Assembly (NCBI GenBank): GCA_937885235.1 | Contig: CAKZZK010000121.1 | Span: forward strand, 1 to 5,730 | From: an uncultured Treponema sp. | GTDB taxonomy: Bacteria > Spirochaetota > Spirochaetia > Treponematales > Treponemataceae | DNA length: 5,730 nt | Reading direction: 5' to 3' | Shown: positions 1-5,448 of the stretch, piece by piece | Position numbering within the stretch: the stretch's first letter is position 1 | Layout of the letters: each line of letters begins with the position of its first letter | Position numbers and translations under genes: made by a program | Notes under the pieces: generated by a model | What the model was told of the DNA's origin: nothing | The model's database searches: none | The model's input: the letters and a program-made list of their open reading frames with translations, nothing else

Positions 1-685
1 CCCGCCACACCTCACAGGTGCCGGACTTGTTCTCATCATCATCCTTCACCAGGGAATCCGCCATATCCACACGAAAACCGTCACAGCCCTTGTCAAGCCA
101 GAACCGCATTATATCCTTAAGAGTCTCCCTTGTGGCTATGGCATCCGGCTCATGCATTTCTGTCTGCCAGGGCTCCCGCTTCTCCTTAAAGCCATAATTA
201 AGAGCCGGCTGGCATTTAAAAAAGTTAATCATATATGTGCCGTCACGCTCTGCCTCACCGCCGATATAGGGATGTCCGCCAATCCCCTTGAACCAGGAAT
301 CCGTCCATATATAACGTCCCGAATATTCATTATGTTCCGCAAGACTGCTTAACTTGAACCATTCATGCTCCTCGGACGTGTGTCCCGGCACAAGATCAAG
401 CAGCACATGTATTCCCTTCTCGTGGGCAACATCAAAAAGTTTTACAAGATCCTCATTTGTTCCGTATCTATCTGCCACCTTCTTGTAATCCCTCACATCA
501 TATCCTGCGTCCTTAAATGGAGAATCAAAGCATGGATTAATCCACAAGGCATTACAGCCAAGCGCCTTAACATAGTCAAGCTTTTGTATAATTCCCTCAA
601 TATCACCTATACCATCCCCGTTGCTGTCATAAAAGCTCTGGGGATATATTTCATAAAACACTGCATCATTTAACCATCCGGGCAT
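1..685 (-). CDS. GH13 alpha-amylase-family glycosidase (N-terminal 228 codons, cut by window edge)
   Basis: I translated this frame by hand. It is open from the ATG at 685 to the window edge, and the usual length of about 550 residues means the C-terminal half is missing. The start is supported by a strong Shine-Dalgarno (GGAGGTG, bases 692-698 on the plus strand) 6 nt upstream. Visible are the opening VFYEIYPQSF (9-18), the DxNxDGxGD calcium-type loop (20-28), conserved region I DLVPGH (97-102), region V-like QPALNYG (159-165) and region II GFRVDM (203-208) with the expected nucleophile Asp207. These belong to the oligo-1,6-glucosidase/alpha-glucosidase branch of GH13, which hydrolyses alpha-glucosidic bonds in malto- or isomalto-oligosaccharides. 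No signal peptide is present, so it probably acts in the cytoplasm on imported sugars. Region I has Gly where the family usually has Asn, and region V has Ala where Asp is usual. Exact substrate is not assignable. It lies 46 bp downstream of the ATPase fragment on the same strand. Confidence 0.93.
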   Translation of the reverse strand, partial: MPGWLNDAVFYEIYPQSFYDSNGDGIGDIEGIIQKLDYVKALGCNALWINPCFDSPFKDAGYDVRDYKKVADRYGTNEDLVKLFDVAHEKGIHVLLDLVPGHTSEEHEWFKLSSLAEHNEYSGRYIWTDSWFKGIGGHPYIGGEAERDGTYMINFFKCQPALNYGFKEKREPWQTEMHEPDAIATRETLKDIMRFWLDKGCDGFRVDMADSLVKDDDENKSGTCEVWR

Positions 686-711
686 AGCACACACCTCCAT
701 ATCTTACCGCA

Positions 712-725
712 TGATTGACCAATCA
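712..725. repeat. Short palindrome between ATPase stop and GH13 start
   Basis: TGATTG-AC-CAATCA is a perfect 6-bp inverted repeat with a 2-nt centre. GCA/TGC flanks extend it on both sides, with a 2-nt (CG) bulge on the right. It occupies much of the 46-bp gap upstream of the GH13 ribosome binding site, so it could be an operator or a weak mRNA hairpin. No T-tract follows, so it is not a typical terminator. The palindrome is seen directly; a regulatory role is inference. Confidence 0.3.
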
Positions 726-731
726 CGTGCA

Positions 732-1496
732 TTAATACATTTCGTAACTTCTTATCACATAGTCTTCAAAAAGCGGCAATGTAAATCTTACATAGCCATG
801 TTCTTTTCCATTCAGCACCCCACGCTTCACAAGTCTGTCTCTATACACACTGTATTCGTTGTCTGACATGGAAAGAATAGTTTTAACTTCCTTTGCCTTG
901 CCATTTTCTGATTTTGCAACACCGTATGCAAGCTTTCTATCACCCGCCGACATTTCATCCCACACCTTTTCATATACGTAATCCTCTAGATATTGGCGAA
1001 AATCCGGTATTGCCTGTTTGTAATCTCCTTCACTTTTCCAGGTAAAATAACCGAGCACCTGAAATGCAAATGAGTAGCCTTTTGTGAGCCTTGCCATATT
1101 ATCAGCATCCTCTTTATCAAGCCCAAAATTTTTTCGATAGTTATCTGAAATGCTTCCCAAATTAAGCGGTCTCAGCTCTATCTTAGGCGCTCTGTAAAGA
1201 AATGTAAGATTATCCTCATTCTGAAGATTATTAATGTTCTCAAAAAGTCCCGTCATCAGAAGATATATAGGCAGATCCTGTCTCACAAATATCTGAAACG
1301 CTCCTGCAAATGCTTTCATATATTCTGTTACCATCACCTCATCGAGACAGACTAGCACCCTCTTTCCGTGCTTCTTCAAACTTTCAAGCATCTTTGTAAG
1401 AGCAAGCTGGATATTGGAGATTGGTACACTTCCTTTGACTTCAAGGCCTATTCCAAATACAGAGAGATTAATCCTTGCATTTTTGAAAGGATTAGG
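732..1496 (-). CDS. AAA-family ATPase, 5'-truncated (Walker A missing)
   Basis: The frame is open from a TAG at 1497-1499 down to the TAA at 732, giving 254 residues. An internal ATG at 1391 gives 219 residues, but family-like sequence (ARINLSVFGIGLEV, residues 7-20 of the open frame) lies upstream of it, so that ATG is not the true start. Residues 46-54 (RVLVCLDEV) are a Walker B strand with Asp-Glu, followed by a sensor-like segment (LLMTGLFENI) and a C-terminal winged-helix-like region. This matches the ATP-binding proteins of unknown role, distantly ORC/Cdc6-like, that are abundant in Lachnospiraceae. About 100 N-terminal residues, including the P-loop, are absent, and the sequence to the right is unrelated. 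As it stands the product could not bind ATP normally, so it is either a natural pseudogene or one side of a chimeric join. No start codon or ribosome binding site is visible. Confidence 0.8.
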   Translation of the reverse strand, partial: PNPFKNARINLSVFGIGLEVKGSVPISNIQLALTKMLESLKKHGKRVLVCLDEVMVTEYMKAFAGAFQIFVRQDLPIYLLMTGLFENINNLQNEDNLTFLYRAPKIELRPLNLGSISDNYRKNFGLDKEDADNMARLTKGYSFAFQVLGYFTWKSEGDYKQAIPDFRQYLEDYVYEKVWDEMSAGDRKLAYGVAKSENGKAKEVKTILSMSDNEYSVYRDRLVKRGVLNGKEHGYVRFTLPLFEDYVIRSYEMY

Positions 1497-1544
1497 CTAA
1501 AATGAAGCGAAAATCGCGTAATCACTGCAAAAATGCAAGGAATA
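1469..1544. repeat. 17-bp inverted repeat across the ATPase/Fic boundary
   Basis: Bases 1469-1485 and 1528-1544 are complementary at 16 of 17 positions, with 14 contiguous matches (1472-1485 with 1528-1541) and a 42-bp spacer. The left arm lies inside the ATPase coding sequence (codons for K-N-A-R). The right arm contains the AAGGA ribosome binding site of the Fic gene. A hairpin in a transcript starting left of 1469 would sequester that site. A weak promoter-like pair, TTGCAT (1475-1480) and TAAAAT (1498-1503) with 17-bp spacing, overlaps the left arm and could serve Fic. The repeat is seen directly; any operator or recombination role is inference. Confidence 0.55.
1537..1541 (+). promoter_or_regulatory. 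Ribosome binding site fixing the Fic start
   Basis: AAGGA lies 6 nt upstream of the ATG at 1548. The alternative in-frame ATG at 1533 overlaps this region and has no purine-rich site of its own, and homologous proteins begin near the WIW motif, so 1548 is preferred. Confidence 0.6.
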
Positions 1545-1547
1545 GCA

Positions 1548-2708
1548 ATGGCACAGGACTGGATATGGAGCCGCTCCGAATGGCCTCACTTTCGCTATGA
1601 AGCACAGGCTTTCGCAGAGGATATCCGCCGCTACCTCTATTTGCGGGGAGTCCTCGCCGGAAAGGCCGGGCACCTCGAAGCCGAGCCACAGAAGCGGCTG
1701 CTCTCTTCCGCTATCGTGGAAGAAACGCTCAAAAGCAGTGAGATAGAGGGAGAAAGCCTGTCTGTAGATTCTCTGTGGTCGTCGGTAGCAAAGCGGCTCA
1801 ATCTCAGCGGGCAAAAAGCGGGCGCGGCAGACAGAAAAGCAGAGAATGCCGTCGCCATCGTCTTTGATGCCATCGACAATACGGCATCCCCCCTGGACAG
1901 CAAGCGCATCTTTGGCTGGCACAGGCTCTTGTTTGAAGGCGAGCCACCCATTGCCCGTCCTCCCGTCGTCGGGGGATGGAGGACAGACAAGGTATACGTC
2001 GTCAGCACATCCGGCAAGAGACAGGAGATTGTATTTGAAGGCATTCCCGCAGAACAGCTTGCGGAAGAAACGGAACGGCTATTCAGTTGGATTGGGGAAC
2101 TGAACGAACGCGAGCCGCTTGTGAAAAGCGCGATTGCACACCTGTGGTTCGTGCTCATCCATCCTTTCGGCGACGGCAACGGACGGATTGCGCGAGCCAT
2201 TGCCGACAACGTGCTTTCCCGCGAGGAGGAGGCGCTCATGCAGGGAGAGCAGCCAGAAGGCTTCCGCCATGCACGGTATTTCAGTATGTCCGCCCAAATA
2301 TGCGGAGACAGGAAATCATATTATGCAGCAATCGCACAGGCTAATGCCTCGCACACGCTCGACATTACGGACTGGCTCTGTTGGTACGTACAGACAGCAG
2401 TACGCGCCGTGGAAAACGCCATTGCACAGCTTCAAAAGACAATCGACACCCGCAGCCTTGTACAGCGTATGGACACAGGCACATGGAACGCCCGCCAGAT
2501 AGCTATGATGTGCCGCCTCGTAGACGGCAGCTTTATCGGCAAGCTGACAACGGAAAAATGGGCGGCACTGCAAAAGTGCACAGTCTATACCGCAGGCAGG
2601 GACATAAAGGCACTCGTAGACGCGGGCTTCCTCTCCCGCTCGGAAAGCGGAGGGCGGAGCACCAGCTACCAGCTTGCAAGCGACATCAGCAGCATCCTTG
2701 GTGCGTGA
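1548..2708 (+). CDS. Fic family protein with DUF4172-like N-terminus (class II)
   Basis: This is a complete 386-residue protein. The N-terminal WIW...WPHF pattern (residues 5-15) and following helices are the DUF4172-type region of Fic proteins. SSEIEG (63-68) fits the (S/T)xxxE(G/N) inhibitory motif, placed N-terminally as in class II enzymes, where the Glu blocks ATP binding. The Fic core includes a flap segment near KVYVVS and the full catalytic motif HPFGDGNGR (205-213), with His205 as expected base. The last 80 or so residues look like a winged helix. Fic enzymes usually transfer AMP from ATP to hydroxyl side chains of target proteins and may act as toxins or as autoregulated modifiers; the target here is unknown. 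The gene is GC-richer than both neighbours and converges on the SIR2 gene. All key residues are present, so it is probably active. Calling it a toxin is inference, since no separate FicA-type antitoxin gene is visible. Confidence 0.93.
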   Translation: MAQDWIWSRSEWPHFRYEAQAFAEDIRRYLYLRGVLAGKAGHLEAEPQKRLLSSAIVEETLKSSEIEGESLSVDSLWSSVAKRLNLSGQKAGAADRKAENAVAIVFDAIDNTASPLDSKRIFGWHRLLFEGEPPIARPPVVGGWRTDKVYVVSTSGKRQEIVFEGIPAEQLAEETERLFSWIGELNEREPLVKSAIAHLWFVLIHPFGDGNGRIARAIADNVLSREEEALMQGEQPEGFRHARYFSMSAQICGDRKSYYAAIAQANASHTLDITDWLCWYVQTAVRAVENAIAQLQKTIDTRSLVQRMDTGTWNARQIAMMCRLVDGSFIGKLTTEKWAALQKCTVYTAGRDIKALVDAGFLSRSESGGRSTSYQLASDISSILGA

Positions 2709-2775
2709 ACATCGCCGCGATTTCATCATTGCAGAAGTCGATATCATCGGGGTATTGCAGTTCGCCTTTTGCCAT
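2686..2775 (-). pseudogene. Small minus-strand coding fragment (29 codons), function unknown
   Basis: An open frame from the ATG at 2775 encodes MAKGELQYPDDIDFCNDEIA and nine more residues before a TGA that lies inside the 3' end of the Fic gene. The acidic opening (QYPDDIDFCNDEIAAMF) has the look of the N-terminus of a short antitoxin-like or hypothetical protein, but I cannot name a family. The last six residues run into the Fic coding sequence and are unlikely to be original. It would make sense as the head of a gene cut off when the Fic segment joined. No ribosome binding site is visible. It may be chance. Confidence 0.22.
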
Positions 2776-2777
2776 GC

Positions 2778-2926
2778 CGAATGAACGAAATCCGCGTGAG
2801 GGACACATCCTTTCCGATTTTAGGAGCGATGCGGAAAGACAATTAGCGCTATCAACCAAGTATTTTGGGACGACCTCCAAATTCTGGCTCAATATGCAGA
2901 ATGAACTGGGTTTAAGGGAAATGTAA
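2778..2926 (+). pseudogene. HigA/VapI-type antitoxin remnant (C-terminal part, frameshifted)
   Basis: Bases 2795-2926 read in one frame and end in residues matching the C-terminal hallmark of HigA-type Xre antitoxins: KYFGTTSKFWLNMQNELGLRE, where family members typically have (K/R)YFGTSxxFWLNLQ. Just upstream, in another frame (2778-2792), RMNEI matches the RINEI of the DNA-binding domain, implying a frameshift between them. The linking stretch SDAERQLALS is about three residues longer than the usual ADTALRLA. The N-terminal half of the helix-turn-helix domain and any HigB toxin are not visible. A 50-residue frame from the ATG at 2774 could be called as a small gene, but its first residues do not fit the family. 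HigA normally binds HigB and represses their shared promoter; this copy is probably non-functional. Confidence 0.6.
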
Positions 2927-2968
2927 GAAAAATTGCAAAACGATTGCATAACATATAGCTTGCTAGAA

Positions 2969-3021
2969 TTTTACGGGAAAGCGATGATCTGCATTGCTGA
3001 TTGAGAAAATTTCCCGTAAAA
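2969..3021. repeat. 12-bp inverted repeat with inner hairpin between convergent genes
   Basis: TTTTACGGGAAA (2969-2980) and its exact complement (3010-3021) flank a 29-nt loop. Inside, AGCGATG (2980-2986) can pair with CATTGCT (2992-2998) using one G-U pair. It sits between the HigA remnant and the 3' end of SIR2, so a bidirectional terminator is possible, but no T-tract follows on either strand. It could also be a relic of a small mobile element. The rest of 2927-3105 shows nothing I can identify. Confidence 0.45.
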
Positions 3022-3105
3022 CCTTGCCAAAAGGATGCGATGATACCAGACAGAAAATTGGAAGAGGTGTTCACCTAACCTCCATACGGGATTGCACATC
3101 TCAGT

Positions 3106-4047
3106 TTATTCAGATCCGATGCTGTTTCTCGAATTCAACCGTTCACAAAACCAGGAATCATAAATATCCGAATAGGCATTTACTTCTTTTAAAGAAATTC
3201 CGATGGAACTTAAAAAGAAGTTTTTGCCTTTTGAAGTTTCTCCTTTCAATGCGATATATGTCGTCCTCAGATTTAAGCCCTTCTGCCTAATATATCGCAT
3301 CCGCTGTATAAGTAACCAGCGCAGACTCGTTTCTTGGGAATCAAGCGCAAGCCCGATGACATACAAATCCTTATGGAAAAATATATCAATCCAAGAATTT
3401 TTTAAATCTCCGTCAATGAGTAACTCATTCGTTTTTTTATCAAACAGACGTTCTTTTAAATTGCTTATCAAAAGACCATAATCAGTAGCTCCAATAATCA
3501 AGCTTTTCGGATAGCAACAAATGCCGTGCATATGCCAGATGGCAAATTCATCACATACATTCGCAACCATTTTATCAGAATAATAGTGATAAAATGGATA
3601 TCGCCAGAACCCAGCCTTTTCTTTTGGCACTATAGGTTTGTGTGCGTCCCGTCCAGTACGGTGAGTAATTTTGCGAATCTTTTTCCATAGCTCTTCAGAT
3701 ATGAGTGACAGATCGTAATTTGTGGTAAGTATCGGAATATTATTTTTCATTGCGAAGTCAAGCAGTTTCCTATGATGGTTCTCCCCCTTCCATCCCTGTA
3801 CCTCATCTGCAATAACTTTTTTCAAAGTCTCGTGAGTCTCATCAGATTTAAAGCAAAGTGCATCAAAAAAATCAGGATAAGAAATCCCTTTAACATCTTT
3901 TAGGACTGCAGTTATCTTTTTCCTTTCTTCCACATTGGTATTTGGCAAAGAAAATAGCAAACTCTCCCAAGATTGAACATTCTGTTGTTGTTTATACCTG
4001 TTTATTCCATTGCCGAGCAAAATTGCAGGCTGTCCTTTTAATTTCAT
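3106..4047 (-). CDS. SIR2-like protein, putative NAD+-consuming defence effector
   Basis: This is a 313-residue protein, started at the ATG at 4047 because GAGGT lies 5 nt upstream; a longer start at 4116 would add residues translated from a GC-rich hairpin. The N-terminal Rossmann-type motif LLGNGINR (10-17), TTNYD (108-112) and WHMHG (171-175), followed by SLIIGATDYG (180-189), match the SIR2_2-like family. The conserved Asn and His are those expected for NAD+ cleavage. About 90 residues follow the core with no recognised extra domain. Relatives act in bacterial antiphage systems that deplete NAD+ on infection, often paired with a sensor gene or fused to a sensor domain; no such partner is obvious here. 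It is cytoplasmic (no signal peptide). The gene is clearly more AT-rich than Fic and LRR, which suggests separate acquisition. It lies downstream of the LRR gene on the same strand, separated by 74 bp with strong hairpins. The enzymatic role is inferred from motifs. Confidence 0.85.
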   Translation of the reverse strand: MKLKGQPAILLGNGINRYKQQQNVQSWESLLFSLPNTNVEERKKITAVLKDVKGISYPDFFDALCFKSDETHETLKKVIADEVQGWKGENHHRKLLDFAMKNNIPILTTNYDLSLISEELWKKIRKITHRTGRDAHKPIVPKEKAGFWRYPFYHYYSDKMVANVCDEFAIWHMHGICCYPKSLIIGATDYGLLISNLKERLFDKKTNELLIDGDLKNSWIDIFFHKDLYVIGLALDSQETSLRWLLIQRMRYIRQKGLNLRTTYIALKGETSKGKNFFLSSIGISLKEVNAYSDIYDSWFCERLNSRNSIGSE

Positions 4048-4052
4048 ACTAT

Positions 4053-4057
4053 ACCTC
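4053..4057 (-). promoter_or_regulatory. Ribosome binding site fixing the SIR2-like start
   Basis: On the minus strand GAGGT precedes the ATG at 4047 by 5 nt. The upstream alternative start at 4116 lies in a GC-rich hairpin without a comparable site, and the family begins close to the GNGIN motif. Confidence 0.65.
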
Positions 4058-4080
4058 AATATATTTCTATAACATAAACT

Positions 4081-4157
4081 GCCGCCCCCGCCCCGTGGCG
4101 GGAACGCGGGCGGCATATCCGCTATTCTAATGACCGCCCGCGTGTGCGGGAGCCGCC
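4081..4157. repeat. GC-rich REP/BIME-like paired hairpin element
   Basis: This stretch is far more GC-rich than its surroundings. Hairpin one has CCCGCC (4087-4092) pairing with GGCGGG (4097-4102) and outer GCCGCC (4081-4086) pairing with GGCGGC (4109-4114). Hairpin two has CCCGC (4137-4141) pairing with GCGGG (4146-4150). The two halves also form a 10-bp perfect inverted repeat (4104-4113 with 4134-4143) across 20 bp, so alternative folds compete. This layout resembles repetitive extragenic palindromes arranged head to head. The right half encodes the last residues of the LRR protein, and its TAG (4122-4124) lies between the two hairpins. It may end the LRR transcript or protect its 3' end, although no T-tract follows. 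Whether it is repeated elsewhere in the genome cannot be judged here. Confidence 0.55.
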
Positions 4158-5432
4158 GACTATTTTTACCGTACTGGGGATGCTCACGTACTGTATATCA
4201 CCAAAGTAGTTATAATCCTCAGTCAAGTCTCTGAAAAGCCACGCTTCCAAATAAAAGTTTGTGTCCACATCAAATTCTTTGAGTTTCGATGGTGAGTGTA
4301 TTACAAACGATTTTGGATAAACATTACGGAAAGCGCCTTCCCCTATAGTTTCAACACTGCTAGGAATCTCTATTGATTTTAATGCGAAACACTCATTGAA
4401 AGCGCGCTTACCTATGGAGGTAACGCTATTTGGAATCACTACTGATGAAAGCGACCTACAGCCAGAAAAAGTTTCATCTTCAATAGAAACAACACCGTTC
4501 GGAATCCTTACCGATGTGAGAGATTCACACCCATAGAAAGCTTCTGCTCCGATAGAGGTAACACTATCTGGAATTGTTACTGCTCTTAGTGATTTACACC
4601 AGGAGAAAGCATAGCTCCCGATAGAAGTTACGCTATTCGGTATCGTCACCGATGTGAGAAATTCACACCTATAAAAAGTGTCATCTCCGATAGTGATCAC
4701 ACTGTTCGGAATCACCACCGATGTCAGCGATCTGCACTCATCGAAAGCCGATTCCCCGATGGAGGTTACGCTGTTCGGAATCGTCACCGATACTAGCGAG
4801 TGGCAATCCTTGAAAGCACAATCCCCGATGGTGGTCACACCGTCCGGTATTGTCACCGAGGCGAGCGAACTGCACCAAGAGAAAGCCGATTCCCCGATGG
4901 AGGTCACACCGTTCGGTATCGTCACTGATGTCAGAGAGTGACAGGACTCAAAAGCACAATCCCCGATGGAGGTCACGCTGTTCGGAATCACCACCGATGT
5001 CAGCGACCTACAATAGTCAAAAGCAGAACCCCCGATGGAGGTCACGCCGTTCGGAATCACCACCGATGTCAGCGACCTGCACTCTGCAAAAGTGCTACGC
5101 TCAATTGAAGTAATACCATTCGGAATCCTCACTGATGTCAGAGACCAACACCCATAGAAAGCCTCAGTCCCGATGGAGGTAACACCATCCGGTATTGCAA
5201 CCGATGTCAGCGAACTGCACCAAGAGAAAGCCCTGTCTCCGATGGAGGTAACACCGTTCGGAATGACAACATTCGTAGTCGCTTTATCACACCCAACCAC
5301 CGTCTTCCCGTCATCAGACAGCGTGAGCTGCCCCACCTGCTTATCCGCAAACGCCGCCGCCATCGCGGCGGCCATCAGAACCGCGCACGCGGTCACTATC
5401 CTGCATTTTCTTACCATATACATAACCTTCAT
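4122..5432 (-). CDS. Secreted BspA-like leucine-rich-repeat protein (LRR_5)
   Basis: This 436-residue protein begins at the ATG at 5432, preceded by AGGAGA (5439-5444) with a 6-nt spacer. Residues 1-29 are a signal peptide: a basic start (VRKCR), a hydrophobic alanine-rich core, and probable cleavage after AFA. Residues 52 to about 373 form about 14 tandem 23-residue units of the type LTSVxIPNxVTSIGxxAFxxC, the BspA/Treponema pallidum-type repeat (LRR_5). Such proteins sit on the surface or are exported and mediate adhesion or protein binding in host-associated bacteria. Most units end in a Cys. Units 1-3 and 10-12 share the same order of variants, suggesting block duplication. After a non-repeat tail (374-425), the C-terminus GGSRTRGRSLE comes from the GC-rich hairpin element, so the native end may have been replaced. 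No sortase, Por-type or membrane anchor is visible. It is probably cotranscribed with the small gene 16 bp upstream. Ligand unknown. Confidence 0.92.
   Translation of the reverse strand: MKVMYMVRKCRIVTACAVLMAAAMAAAFADKQVGQLTLSDDGKTVVGCDKATTNVVIPNGVTSIGDRAFSWCSSLTSVAIPDGVTSIGTEAFYGCWSLTSVRIPNGITSIERSTFAECRSLTSVVIPNGVTSIGGSAFDYCRSLTSVVIPNSVTSIGDCAFESCHSLTSVTIPNGVTSIGESAFSWCSSLASVTIPDGVTTIGDCAFKDCHSLVSVTIPNSVTSIGESAFDECRSLTSVVIPNSVITIGDDTFYRCEFLTSVTIPNSVTSIGSYAFSWCKSLRAVTIPDSVTSIGAEAFYGCESLTSVRIPNGVVSIEDETFSGCRSLSSVVIPNSVTSIGKRAFNECFALKSIEIPSSVETIGEGAFRNVYPKSFVIHSPSKLKEFDVDTNFYLEAWLFRDLTEDYNYFGDIQYVSIPSTVKIVGGSRTRGRSLE
4314..5279 (-). repeat. Tandem array of about 14 units of 69 bp (LRR coding)
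   Basis: Each 69-bp unit encodes 23 residues. The units are similar enough in DNA to be seen by eye (recurring GATGGAGGTCAC and TTCGGAATC, plus strand), especially in the region 4740-5260, and they diverge toward the 3' end of the gene. Such arrays expand and contract by slippage or unequal recombination, and can also be collapsed or expanded by short-read assembly, so the copy number should be read with caution. Confidence 0.85.
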
Positions 5433-5448
5433 CGCCTATCTCCTGCTA

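Noticed and set aside
152..673. Two plus-strand open frames in the GH13 region
   Set aside because: They are antisense to a hand-translated GH13 frame with conserved catalytic motifs.
1497..2239. Long open frames on the minus strand opposite the Fic gene
   Set aside because: They are antisense shadows of a clearly coding GC-rich gene and show no recognisable domain.
3070..3085. ACCTAAC resembling an integron attC inverse core
   Set aside because: No matching core site or paired arms were found at a suitable distance; a 7-base degenerate match is expected by chance.
2889..3290. Small open frames on both strands around the SIR2 3' end
   Set aside because: No family motifs, no convincing ribosome binding sites, and they overlap the SIR2 coding region or the HigA remnant.
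4314..5279. Regular repeats suggesting a CRISPR array
   Set aside because: The 69-bp period is continuous, in frame and encodes LRR units; there are no unique spacers.
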